DNA of 64,000 nucleotides from an uncultured Eubacteriales bacterium (lineage in GTDB: Bacteria; Bacillota; Clostridia; Peptostreptococcales; Anaerovoracaceae). The DNA is taken from the NCBI GenBank assembly GCA_902773665.1, contig CACYFF010000002.1, positions 1-64,000 of the forward strand, written 5' to 3'. The notes below the pieces were generated by a model. The model did not search any database, had not been told where the DNA came from, and saw nothing but the letters and a program-made list of their open reading frames with translations. Below are positions 7,500 through 15,056 of the stretch, piece by piece. The position numbers and the translations under genes are program-made. The stretch's first letter is position 1. Each line of letters starts with the position of its first letter.

Positions 7500-7523
7500 G
7501 GAACGGCAACTGCTTGCCGTTCC
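7500..7523 (-). terminator. Intrinsic terminator after glsA
   Basis: GGAACGGCAA/TTGCCGTTCC is a perfect 10-bp stem with a 4-nt loop, followed on the minus strand by TTTTTG. Confidence 0.85.
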
Positions 7524-7570
7524 CTTTTATTCTATTCTCTTCTGTTTTCCGGGCTGAAGAATGTCTCTTG

Positions 7571-8494
7571 TTACGCGAACATGTGCAGGTTGAGTTCCTT
7601 GGACAGGTACTGCAGCGCGGTGATGCCCGCGATGGAGTTGCCGTTCTCGTCCAGAGCCGGACCGTAGACGCCGATGCCCATCTGCTTGTCCACGACGGAC
7701 AGCAGGCCGCCGCCGACACCGGACTTGGTGGGAATGCCGACTTCCACGGCAAAGGTGCCGGAACCGTCGTACATGCCGCAGGTGAACATGATGGCCTTTA
7801 CGGTCTGGGCGGTGCTGGCCTTCAGCAGACGCTCGCCGGTGTGGGGGTTGACCCCGTTATTGGCCAAAACCAGCGCAAAGTTCGCCAGGGATTCGGCCGA
7901 TACGTTGATGGAGCAGATCTTGGTGTACAGCTCGATGCTGGTATCCACGTTCGTGTGGATGACGTTCTTGCTCTTCAGCAGGTAAGCGATGGCCCGGTTG
8001 CGGTCGCAGGTCGCCATCTCGGAGTTGTAGACCTGGCGGTTGAGGGTGATCTCCGGGTCAAGGCAGACCTTACAGGCAAACTCCAGCATATCCTCGAACT
8101 GCTTGTATTCGATGAGCAAGCTCTCCACGGTAATGGCGCCCGCATTGATGAGCGGATTGTGAGGCTTATCCCGGGTGTCCAGCTCCACGATGGAGTTGAA
8201 GGCAACACCGGAAGGTTCCATGCCTACGTGTTCGAATACGGTATCGTAGCCCCGGATCTCCAGCGCCATCGCCAGCGACAGCAGCTTGGATACGGACTGC
8301 ATCGTAAAGCGGATCCCGGAGTCTCCTGCTTTAAAGACTTTGCCATCCTTGGTGTGAATGCACAGACCGACCGCTTCCGGCCGGGCTTTTCCCAACTCCG
8401 GAATATAGGTCGCAACAGCGCCCTTTCCGGTCACTTCTTTTCCTCTCAGGTAGGCAGTCTTTACCGCTTCCTGGATTCTCTGGTCGCTTTCCAT
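7571..8494 (-). CDS. glsA: Glutaminase A
   Basis: The 307-residue protein is full length for the serine-dependent beta-lactamase-like glutaminases. It hydrolyses L-glutamine to glutamate and ammonia in the cytoplasm. Visible hallmarks are the opening region GKGAVATYIPELGKARPEAV, the catalytic S-x-x-K in FTMQSVSKLLSLAMA near residue 70, the NPLINAGAI motif, the EMATCDRNRA segment and the C-terminal PTKSGVGGG loop. The gene follows gdhA on the same strand, but a terminator lies between, and glsA has its own promoter-like TATAAT overlapped by a Rex-like operator (8536-8553). The pair would carry glutamine to glutamate to 2-oxoglutarate plus two ammonia. Confidence 0.95.
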   Translation of the reverse strand: MESDQRIQEAVKTAYLRGKEVTGKGAVATYIPELGKARPEAVGLCIHTKDGKVFKAGDSGIRFTMQSVSKLLSLAMALEIRGYDTVFEHVGMEPSGVAFNSIVELDTRDKPHNPLINAGAITVESLLIEYKQFEDMLEFACKVCLDPEITLNRQVYNSEMATCDRNRAIAYLLKSKNVIHTNVDTSIELYTKICSINVSAESLANFALVLANNGVNPHTGERLLKASTAQTVKAIMFTCGMYDGSGTFAVEVGIPTKSGVGGGLLSVVDKQMGIGVYGPALDENGNSIAGITALQYLSKELNLHMFA

Positions 8495-8535
8495 CCTTTT
8501 TCTCCTTCGCCATTATGGCTGCGACTATAATTATC

Positions 8536-8553
8536 TTGTTAACATTATAACAA
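8536..8553 (-). promoter_or_regulatory. Candidate Rex operator over the glsA -10 box
   Basis: TTGTTAACATTATAACAA fits the Rex consensus TTGTTAANNNNTTAACAA with one mismatch. It contains the minus-strand TATAAT (8544-8549) that would serve as the glsA -10, about 50 bp upstream of the start. Binding there would block RNA polymerase. Confidence 0.5.
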
Positions 8554-8581
8554 AAAATTCCCGGATTTCTCCGGGAATTTT
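8554..8581 (-). terminator. Terminator after gdhA
   Basis: AAAATTCCCGG/CCGGGAATTTT forms an 11-bp stem with a 6-nt loop, followed by TTTGTT on the minus strand. It also abuts the glsA promoter. Confidence 0.85.
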
Positions 8582-8608
8582 TGTTTTCTGTTCGAAAGAT
8601 CGAAAAGC

Positions 8609-9961
8609 TTAGAAGCAGCCCTGCTCCATCATAGCTTCCGCAACCTTCTTGAAGCCTGCGATGTTGGCGCCGGCAACCAGGTCGTAGCCCAGGCCGTACT
8701 CTTCAGCAGCTTCTGCGGAGACCTTGTGGATGTTGGTCATCATCTTGTGCAGCTGAGCGTCGACTTCGTCTGCAGTCCAGACCAGTCTCTCGCTGTTCTG
8801 AGCCATTTCCAGACCGGAAACGCCTACGCCGCCGGCATTAACTGCCTTGGACGGAGCAACGATCATGTGCTTCTGGCCTCTCAGGAAGTTCAGAGCGTCG
8901 TTAGTGGTCGGCATGTTGGCAACTTCGATGTAGTACTTTACGCCGGAAGCTGCGATCTTTTCTGCGGATTCCATCTTAACGTCGTTCTGCATAGCAGCGG
9001 GCATATAAACGTCAACGTCCTTGACGCCCCAGCACTTTTCGCCGGGAACGAATTCAACGCCGAACTTGTCTGCATAGGGCTTGCAGTGCATCGGATCCTT
9101 GGCTCTCATCTCGAGGATGAAGTTGAGCTTTTCTTCGGTAACAACGCCTTCGGGATCGTGGATGTATCCATCCGGACCTGCGAAGTAGGTGACCTTAGCG
9201 CCCAGCTGGGAAGCCTTCTTCATGATGCCCCAGCCTACATTGCCGTAACCGGAGATAGCGATTCTCTTGCCTTCGATGGTGTCGTTCTCGTGCTTGAGGA
9301 CTTCCTGCAGGTAGTAGATCGCACCGTAACCGGTAGCTTCGGGTCTGATGAGGGATCCGCCGTAGGACAGTCCCTTACCGGTGAGAACGCCGTTCTCCCA
9401 AACGCCCTTCAGTCTTCTGTACTGACCATACAGATAGCCGATCTCTCTGCCGCCTACGCCCATGTCGCCTGCGGGAACGTCGATGTCCGGTCCGATGTAT
9501 CTGTACAGAGCGGTCATGAAGGCCTGGCAGAAACGCATAACTTCTGCGTCGGACTTGCCGGCGGGATCGAAGTCGGAACCACCCTTGGCGCCGCCCATGG
9601 GCAGGCCGGTCAGGGAGTTCTTAAAGGTCTGTTCGAAGCCCAGGAACTTGATGATGCCTTCGTAAACGTTCTTCTGGAAACGGAGACCGCCCTTGTAGGG
9701 TCCGATCGCACCGTTGAACTGGCATCTCCAACCTCTGTTGGTGTGCCAATTGCCGTTATCGTCGCACCATACGACGCGGAAGGTGAACATTCTTTCGGGT
9801 TCTACCATTCTGCCGAGAAGGTCGACCTTCTCATATTCGGGGTGCGCGTCAACGACCGGTTCGATGGAGGAGAAAACTTCCTCTACGGTCTGAACGAATT
9901 CAGGTTCGTTACCGTGCTTGGTTCTGACGGTTTCGAGAACGCTCTGCATATAAGCATTCAT
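8609..9961 (-). CDS. gdhA: NADP-type glutamate dehydrogenase
   Basis: The ATG at 9959-9961 after GGAGG gives 450 residues, the usual length of the hexameric bacterial enzyme. It interconverts glutamate with 2-oxoglutarate and ammonia using NAD(P)(H). Signature segments are YKGGLRFQKNVYEGIIKFLG, the catalytic-Lys region TGLPMGGAKGGSDFDPAGKS, the DIDVPAGDMGVGGREIGYLY loop and the Rossmann fingerprint SGYGNVGWG. Cofactor preference (NADP versus NAD) is assigned from overall type and not proven. The gene has its own promoter and an unusually structured 5' leader. Together with glsA it points to glutamate as a central nitrogen and carbon intermediate. Confidence 0.95.
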   Translation of the reverse strand: MNAYMQSVLETVRTKHGNEPEFVQTVEEVFSSIEPVVDAHPEYEKVDLLGRMVEPERMFTFRVVWCDDNGNWHTNRGWRCQFNGAIGPYKGGLRFQKNVYEGIIKFLGFEQTFKNSLTGLPMGGAKGGSDFDPAGKSDAEVMRFCQAFMTALYRYIGPDIDVPAGDMGVGGREIGYLYGQYRRLKGVWENGVLTGKGLSYGGSLIRPEATGYGAIYYLQEVLKHENDTIEGKRIAISGYGNVGWGIMKKASQLGAKVTYFAGPDGYIHDPEGVVTEEKLNFILEMRAKDPMHCKPYADKFGVEFVPGEKCWGVKDVDVYMPAAMQNDVKMESAEKIAASGVKYYIEVANMPTTNDALNFLRGQKHMIVAPSKAVNAGGVGVSGLEMAQNSERLVWTADEVDAQLHKMMTNIHKVSAEAAEEYGLGYDLVAGANIAGFKKVAEAMMEQGCF

Positions 9962-9984
9962 AGCAATTTGCCTCCTTAAAAAAA

Positions 9985-10062
9985 TTGTTGTACAACAAAC
10001 GATACGTTGTGTTATCGTGCCCGCCTCTTGGTACCTCAGCGGGCTCATACATCGTTATTATA
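9985..10062 (-). promoter_or_regulatory. gdhA promoter and structured leader
   Basis: A minus-strand TATAAT (10057-10062) is followed by a ~90-nt leader with three nested symmetries: a GCCCGC/GCGGGC hairpin (about 10019-10045), ACGATA/TATCGT arms (9999-10018) and a perfect palindrome TTGTTGTACAACAA (9985-9998) close to the ribosome binding site. No T-box or known riboswitch core was recognised. Confidence 0.55.
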
Positions 10063-10066
10063 ACGC

Positions 10067-10092
10067 AAAACCTGCGCATGCGCACAGGTTTT
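10067..10092 (-). terminator. Terminator after homoserine dehydrogenase
   Basis: AAAACCTG and CAGGTTTT arms enclose a GC-rich GCGCATGCGC core, about 40 bp past the hom stop. The minus-strand arm ends in a short T-run. Confidence 0.75.
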
Positions 10093-10130
10093 TGCAAAAT
10101 TTTTAACAAAGTTTAATTTTTTGTGTAAAT

Positions 10131-11156
10131 CTACGAAAACAGCCTTAAAATGTCTTGGAAAACACCATAAGCGGTTTGAATGATCGTGGGGTCATTCTCC
10201 ACGATCGTCAGTTTTCCCATCAGGTCCGTCGTGAGGGAGACCACGGAGGAGGCGCCGCCGATGTCGGCATAGAGGGAATCCGCGGGAACTTCTTCGGGCG
10301 CTACGACGGCGGTGACCCGCCCAAACACGTCCTTCTCCGCCCGGCACATCAGCTTGATGGTCTTGCCCTCCGCTTTCGCCGCATCGAGCTGCTCCTTCGT
10401 AATGCCACGGATGCCCTGCACGGAGACCTTGCCAGGGTCGATCCCGGCGTTCATCAGCACGTTGGAGAGCACGCAGATCTTGGCAGCCGCATCCCAGCCG
10501 TCGATATCCATGGACGGGTCCGCCTCGACCATACCGAGCGCCCGGCCCTCTTCCAGCGCCTGCTCCCAGGTCTTGCCCTCCTCCAGGGCTTTGAGGATAA
10601 AGTTGGTCGTAGAATTCAGGATGCCCTCGATCTGCGTTACGTCGCAGAGCTTAAGACAGTTGTCGCGCAGATTGAAAATCGGCGTGCCGTCCATGACGGT
10701 GGATTCGAAATAGAACTTGCCGCCTCTCGCCTGGGCCATGGCCGCCAGATCGCTGTAATACCAGGCCACGGGGCCTTTATTGGCGGATACGGCGCTCTTT
10801 TTCATCTTGAGGGCCTGCTTGATGCGGTTCGCCGCAGGCTGGCCTGTCCGGATGTTCAGCGGGGACAGTTCCACCAGCACGTCGTACTCGCCGCAGTACA
10901 CGAGCGTATCTGCGGAATCTTCGGTCCAGTCGGCGTCGTCATCTTCGTTGAAGCCTTTTTCGTAGTGCTGCAGCGCCTGTTTCAGATCGATGCCTTTAGG
11001 GTTGTACAGATTGCCGTGGCTGCCGGTGGCGATGGCGGTCACGACGAGGCGCTTGCCGTATTTGCTGTAGACAGCCGCCCGCTTGTCGATGATCATCTGG
11101 GCCAGGGCCCTGCCCACGTTGCCGAAACCCATCAGGGCCAGTCTTACTTCTTCCAT
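10131..11156 (-). CDS. hom: Homoserine dehydrogenase, short form without ACT domain
   Basis: The start at 11154-11156 (MEEVRLALMGFGNVGRALAQ) follows AGGAGC. A longer in-frame reading runs through repeat-like DNA and is unlikely. The 341-residue protein reduces aspartate semialdehyde to homoserine for threonine and methionine synthesis. It shows the N-terminal GFGNVGRALAQ dinucleotide motif, the EGILNSTTNFIL segment and the DGWDAAAKICVLSN substrate-site region. The usual ~430-residue enzymes carry a C-terminal ACT domain for threonine feedback. This one ends before it, so allosteric control is probably absent. It appears monocistronic between a repeat-like region and a terminator. Confidence 0.9.
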   Translation of the reverse strand: MEEVRLALMGFGNVGRALAQMIIDKRAAVYSKYGKRLVVTAIATGSHGNLYNPKGIDLKQALQHYEKGFNEDDDADWTEDSADTLVYCGEYDVLVELSPLNIRTGQPAANRIKQALKMKKSAVSANKGPVAWYYSDLAAMAQARGGKFYFESTVMDGTPIFNLRDNCLKLCDVTQIEGILNSTTNFILKALEEGKTWEQALEEGRALGMVEADPSMDIDGWDAAAKICVLSNVLMNAGIDPGKVSVQGIRGITKEQLDAAKAEGKTIKLMCRAEKDVFGRVTAVVAPEEVPADSLYADIGGASSVVSLTTDLMGKLTIVENDPTIIQTAYGVFQDILRLFS

Positions 11157-11166
11157 GATTGCTCCT

Positions 11167-11366
11167 AAAAACATAATAACTTGATGTGGACTCGGGGTCC
11201 TGTCGCCCAACTGCTTCGCGACCCCTCTGCCTTCGGCATCTCCCCTAGCAGGGGAGTTACCTACATCTTCGCTCATTCGCTTGGCCGCGACGGGAGCGAA
11301 CTCGGTTGTCGCGGCACCCGCTCAATCGCTCGATGAGCCTCTTTGGGCACCACCCCTCGTCCTCTT
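11167..11366. repeat. GC-rich non-coding block resembling a dispersed repeat
   Basis: About 200 bp between hom and apbE hold no gene but contain short hairpins, including CTCCCCTAGCAGGGGAG (11240-11256) and TGCCTTCGGCA. The style (GGGTCGCGAAGCAGTTGGGC on the minus strand) recalls dispersed palindromic repeats of gut Clostridia. No second copy is in the window, so repeat status is inferred. Confidence 0.35.
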
Positions 11367-12431
11367 TTATTGTTCTTTAAAATCTGCACCGTCCGTCTTG
11401 ACAATACTGCCGTCCTGCAGAATAAATACTGCCTCATAATCTTCGAATGATTGAATTAAGGTCATGCCCTTTTCGCTGCCCAGCAAAAGACAGCTGGTGG
11501 ATAAGGTGTCGCAGACCTGAGAGGACGGTCCGATAATGGTGGCAGACAAAAGATCCGTTTCGACCGGATATCCGGTGCGGGGATCCAGCACGTGATGGTA
11601 CAGCACGCCGTCCTGCGTAAAGCAGCGCTCGTAGGTGCCGGAAGTAACGACGGATCCTTCGCTGCAGGTGACAAGGCCGATCAGGGCTCTGTCCTGAATG
11701 AGCTCTTCGCTGCCGCCTTCCGCCGGATCTTCGATGCCGCAGGCCCAGGGACTGCCGTCTTCTTTTGACCCAACGAACACCACGTTGCCGCCGAAGTTGA
11801 TGACGGCGCGCGCCACGCCGTGCTGGCGGAGGAAGTCCGCCGTTTGGTCTGCGATGTACCCCTTTGCGACAGCGCCTAGATCCAGGGCGATGCCGGCGTC
11901 ATCCTTGAGGATCTGCCACACGCCGGCAGGACCTCCATCGATGGGTTCGATCCAGATCTTATCCCACGCCCCGACATGGGTGAGCGCCTCCGCGACCGAC
12001 GCCGCATCGGGCACTTTCGGGTCTTCCGCAGAGAAATCCCACAGCTGCGTCACGGCGCCCATGGTCACGTCCAGCATGTGATCCGAGCGTTCCCAGGCAT
12101 CCCGGCAGTCCTGCAGCAGAAGCGCCGTATCCACATCCACGGTGCAGCCGCTCTCCGATGCGTTAAACCGTCCGATATCGCTGGTCGCTATCGTACGGGA
12201 AAGCCGGTTTTCAAAATCTCTGGCCACGGAAAACGCCTGGCGGATGAGGCTTTCCTGCCTGGCCTCGTAGGTCTGGATGTAGCAGTACGTATTCAGCAGC
12301 CAGTCCTCGCCGAAGCTGGTCTGTGCCGCCGGCTGCTCCGGCGCCGTTTGCGCTGTACAGCCGCACTGTGCTACAATTACTGCCGTAAGAAGCAGCAGTG
12401 CTGTGATCATTTTCAAAGGTCTATGGATCAT
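11367..12431 (-). CDS. apbE: ApbE-family FAD:protein FMN transferase, lipoprotein
   Basis: The 354-residue protein begins with a lipoprotein signal (MIHRPLKMITALLLLTAVIV, then lipobox-like AQCGC), so it should act outside the membrane. ApbE enzymes attach FMN from FAD to Thr/Ser of flavoproteins. The family signatures are visible: SRTIATSDIGRFN, the ALDLGAVAKGYIAD motif, INFGGNVVFVG, and HHVLDPRTGYPVETD with the metal-binding TLSTSCLLLG region. The start at 12431 has an AGGAAG site, and its codon lies inside the first codons of the divergent NusG-II gene. An internal Met at 12410 is less well supported. No FMN-acceptor protein is encoded nearby, so its substrate is elsewhere. Confidence 0.9.
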   Translation of the reverse strand: MIHRPLKMITALLLLTAVIVAQCGCTAQTAPEQPAAQTSFGEDWLLNTYCYIQTYEARQESLIRQAFSVARDFENRLSRTIATSDIGRFNASESGCTVDVDTALLLQDCRDAWERSDHMLDVTMGAVTQLWDFSAEDPKVPDAASVAEALTHVGAWDKIWIEPIDGGPAGVWQILKDDAGIALDLGAVAKGYIADQTADFLRQHGVARAVINFGGNVVFVGSKEDGSPWACGIEDPAEGGSEELIQDRALIGLVTCSEGSVVTSGTYERCFTQDGVLYHHVLDPRTGYPVETDLLSATIIGPSSQVCDTLSTSCLLLGSEKGMTLIQSFEDYEAVFILQDGSIVKTDGADFKEQ

Positions 12432-12806
12432 AAAACTTCCTTTTTCAAAAAAGCGGATATCGTGCTGGCGATCGCCCTTCTCCTGCTGGGGCTGGGCAGT
12501 TTTCTGCTGCTGCAGAACCTTCAGAAAGCCGGTGATACTGTGACGGTCACCGTGGATGGCAGCCTTTACGGCACCTATCCCCTGGCGGAGGACCGCACGG
12601 AGCAGATCGTTACGCCCCTAGGCAGCAATACGCTGCGCATCGAAGGCGGGCGGGTATGGATCTCCGAGGCGGACTGTCCGAACCACGACTGCGTGGAAAA
12701 GGGAGCGATCGCGAAGCAGGGGCAGATCATCCTGTGCCTGCCGCATAAATTGTCTGTGACCATCACAGAGCAGGAAGGAGGCGGTCCGGATGCGGTCTCT
12801 TACTAG
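12423..12806 (+). CDS. NusG domain II membrane-anchored protein (EetA-like)
   Basis: The 127-residue protein has one N-terminal membrane helix (VLAIALLLLGLGSFLLLQ, about residues 13-31) followed by an extracytoplasmic NusG domain II (TVTVDGSLYGTYPLAEDRTE to the C-x4-C segment EADCPNHDCVEKGAI and the LPHKLSVTI end). This domain, next to a Gx-type transporter gene, occurs in flavin-based electron transfer loci, where I recall EetA having the same make-up. The gene overlaps the Gx-transporter start by 17 bp and is divergent from apbE with overlapping start regions, so the three are probably regulated together. Confidence 0.75.
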   Translation: MDHKTSFFKKADIVLAIALLLLGLGSFLLLQNLQKAGDTVTVTVDGSLYGTYPLAEDRTEQIVTPLGSNTLRIEGGRVWISEADCPNHDCVEKGAIAKQGQIILCLPHKLSVTITEQEGGGPDAVSY

Positions 12807-13302
12807 CGGTCCGGCCAGAGCCGCTGCCTGCGGCGTATTAACGGCCCTCGCCCTCATCTTTTCCTATATCGAGTTTCTCGTTCCGCTGCCCATCGCGATC
12901 CCGGGGATCAAACTGGGTCTGGCGAATATCGTCGTGCTGGTCTGCCTGTATCTGCTGGGCGAAAAGTACGCCTTTTTCATCAACTGCACCCGCATCGCGC
13001 TGGCGGCGCTGCTGTTCGGCAGCCTGTTTTCCGCGCTGTACGCGCTGGCGGGCGGCATCGTCTCCTTTGCCGCGATGGCGCTGCTGAAAAAGACCGGCAT
13101 CTTTTCCGTCTGCGGCGTCTCCATGGCAGGAGGCGTGTTCCACAACCTGGCGCAGCGCACTGTCGCCGCCTTCCTGGTGGAGACGGCCCAGGTCTACTAT
13201 TACTTCCCCGTCCTTCTCCTCTCCGGCATGGCGACCGGCATCGGCATCGGCGTGCTGGCGACGCTAATCCTGCGTTCGCTGGGTCAGAATAAAACGTCGT
13301 AG
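12790..13302 (+). CDS. Gx transporter family membrane protein (EetB-like)
   Basis: The 170-residue protein has about five hydrophobic helices and the family's conserved PGIKLGLANIVVL near residue 37 and GGVFHNLAQRTVAAFLVE near residue 116. The family is also named heptaprenyl diphosphate synthase component I, but it is a membrane protein resembling ECF S-components. In electron-transfer loci the homologue (EetB) is paired with a NusG-II protein, as here. The AGGAGGCGGTCCGG site lies inside the end of the upstream gene. The last 19 bp overlap the convergent TSUP gene. Its transport role is unproven. Confidence 0.8.
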   Translation: MRSLTSGPARAAACGVLTALALIFSYIEFLVPLPIAIPGIKLGLANIVVLVCLYLLGEKYAFFINCTRIALAALLFGSLFSALYALAGGIVSFAAMALLKKTGIFSVCGVSMAGGVFHNLAQRTVAAFLVETAQVYYYFPVLLLSGMATGIGIGVLATLILRSLGQNKTS

Positions 13303-14060
13303 CCCAGTTTTACGAGAAGCAGCCCGCATACCACCGTAAGCATCACCCGGATAAACGCCGGGTTTTTCTTTATGGCGAGGCCGGAACCGATGTAGTTGCC
13401 GGCGAGGGAACAGGCCGCCGTGATGAGCGCGATGCCCCAGATGACCTTGCCTGCGAACAGGAAGCTCACCATGGAGCCGAAGCCGCTGGCCCAGTTGAAG
13501 ACTCTGGCCGTGCCGCCTGCCGTCTTCAGGTCGAACTTTAACAGGGACGTAAAGGCGAGGATGGCGAACGTGCCGGTGCCGGGGCCGACCAGGCCGTCGT
13601 AGAAGCCCAGGGTGAGCCCGATGAGCGCCGACACGATGATCACTTTATTTCTCGGAATATCCGCACTCGCATCCACGCTGCCGAAATCCCGCTTAAAGAT
13701 CAGAAAAACAGCCACAAAAGGCAGCACGAACAGGATGATCTTCTGGAAGACCGTCGGATCGAGCCGCAGCACCAGAAGCGAGGCCAGCCAGGCCCCCAGG
13801 ATGGCCATGATGACCGAGGGGATCGCAGCCGTCCAGTTGACCGTTTTATTCTTGATATACCGCCCCGCCGCCAGCGTGGCGCCGAAGCAGGCCGTTGTCT
13901 TATTGCAGGCGAAAGCCGCCACCGGGTCGAGCCCGGTGAGCATGTAGGCGGGCAGGCTGATGACACCTCCGCCTCCGGCGATGGAGTCGACGAAACCCGC
14001 CAGAAATACGGCGACGCAGACGAAGATGAGTTTTGGGTAGGTGATGAGGCCGAGGAACAT
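13284..14060 (-). CDS. TSUP (TauE/SafE) family permease
   Basis: The 258-residue protein has around eight hydrophobic segments and the family hallmark AGFVDSIAGGGGVISLPAYM near the N terminus, with a second FYDGLVGPGTGTFAIL in the C-terminal half. TSUP proteins move sulfite, sulfoacetate, taurine-related or other organic anions. The substrate cannot be inferred here. It is convergent with and slightly overlaps the Gx-transporter gene, and no dedicated terminator is visible between them. No sulfonate-metabolism genes are nearby. Confidence 0.9.
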   Translation of the reverse strand: MFLGLITYPKLIFVCVAVFLAGFVDSIAGGGGVISLPAYMLTGLDPVAAFACNKTTACFGATLAAGRYIKNKTVNWTAAIPSVIMAILGAWLASLLVLRLDPTVFQKIILFVLPFVAVFLIFKRDFGSVDASADIPRNKVIIVSALIGLTLGFYDGLVGPGTGTFAILAFTSLLKFDLKTAGGTARVFNWASGFGSMVSFLFAGKVIWGIALITAACSLAGNYIGSGLAIKKNPAFIRVMLTVVCGLLLVKLGYDVLF

Positions 14061-14215
14061 GAGTTTTGCTGAAACAACGATGGGATACGGTACCCGCTTA
14101 TTTTATCATAAAACAGGCTGTGAAGAAACTTTCCAAAAGAAGACCGTTTAAAAGCCATTTACGGTTGTTATACGGAACAAAAACGGTTATTATATATAAA
14201 ATGGAGGCGATGCCC

Positions 14216-15004
14216 ATGATGACCGTAAGCGAAATGAAAGAGCGCAAGAAAACGCTGCACTACACGAACGAGAAGATCGCGGAATTGTCCGGCGTGCCTT
14301 TGGGTACTGTACAGAAGATCTTCGGAGGAGCGACGACGTATCCCCGCTACGATACCATGCAGGCGCTGGAGAAAGCGCTGGGTGGCTCCGGCAGCACGTT
14401 TACCGTACAGGAGACCCCTGCTGTTTACGGAAGTTCTACGAAGGAGGACTTTCCCCGGCAGGGCGAATATACGGTGGACGATTACCGGGCTCTCCCCGAC
14501 CACCCCCGCTACGAGCTCATCGATGGGGTGCTGATCGAAATGGAATCGCCGAGCACAAAGCATCAGAGTCTGCTTGGTGAATTGGCATATCATTTTAACC
14601 TGTTTATACGCAGCAGGAAGGGCACTTGCCGCGTCTTCTTTGCCCCCTTCGACGTACAGTTGGACTGTGATGAGAAAACCATAGTCCAACCAGATCTGAT
14701 CATCATCTGCGATCGAGATAAGCTAAAGGACTGGGGACTCTGGGGTGCACCAGATTTCGCACTGGAAGTTCTGTCTCCTTCCAGCAAGAAAAAGGATATG
14801 ATAATAAAATACCGGAAATACAAGGCCGCAGGAGTAAAAGAATACTGGCTTGTCGACCCGGAGAACGAGATCGTCCTCACTTATTACTTTGGTGAAGACG
14901 GAACCGAGAAGACGGGCATCTACGGATTTGATAACATAATTCCCGTAGAGATCTATCACGGAGAACTGGAGATCGATTTCGCGGAGATCGTGCCCTATCT
15001 CTAA
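14216..15004 (+). CDS. HTH-Uma2 family restriction-endonuclease-like protein
   Basis: A GGAGG site places the start at ATG 14216, giving 263 residues. Upstream in-frame Mets lie in promoter-like DNA with a TATATAAA box. Residues ~1-55 form an XRE-like helix-turn-helix (MTVSEMKERKKTLHYTNEKI, AELSGVPLGTVQKIFGG). Residues ~85-255 are a Uma2/DUF820 domain with PD-(D/E)xK features: QPDLIIICD, ALEVLSPSSKKKD and KYKAAGVKEYWLVDPE. The fold suggests a nuclease, but the family's role is unsettled. Multi-copy HTH-Uma2 genes are common in some Clostridia. It stands alone, ending at a bidirectional terminator. Confidence 0.85.
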   Translation: MMTVSEMKERKKTLHYTNEKIAELSGVPLGTVQKIFGGATTYPRYDTMQALEKALGGSGSTFTVQETPAVYGSSTKEDFPRQGEYTVDDYRALPDHPRYELIDGVLIEMESPSTKHQSLLGELAYHFNLFIRSRKGTCRVFFAPFDVQLDCDEKTIVQPDLIIICDRDKLKDWGLWGAPDFALEVLSPSSKKKDMIIKYRKYKAAGVKEYWLVDPENEIVLTYYFGEDGTEKTGIYGFDNIIPVEIYHGELEIDFAEIVPYL

Positions 15005-15014
15005 GATACAGCAA

Positions 15015-15049
15015 AACGCCCGGGCTGCTGCCCGGGCGTTCGTGCGTTT
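15015..15049. terminator. Bidirectional terminator, one arm of a 35-bp inverted pair
   Basis: AACGCCCGGGC/GCCCGGGCGTT is a very strong stem shared by the Uma2 gene (+) and the coiled-coil gene (-). With the adjoining CGTGCGTTT it recurs inverted at 16660-16694 with a single mismatch in 35 bp. Confidence 0.85.
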
Positions 15050-15056
15050 GAAAGCT

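Noticed and set aside
6914..8530. 538-codon open frame on the plus strand
   Set aside because: It is antisense to the HD hydrolase and glsA, with no ribosome binding site or domain. It results from high-GC codon bias.
10092..10109. Rex site TTGCAAAATTTTTAACAA near the hom terminator
   Set aside because: Two mismatches, and it sits after the hom stop and behind the terminator, away from any promoter core.
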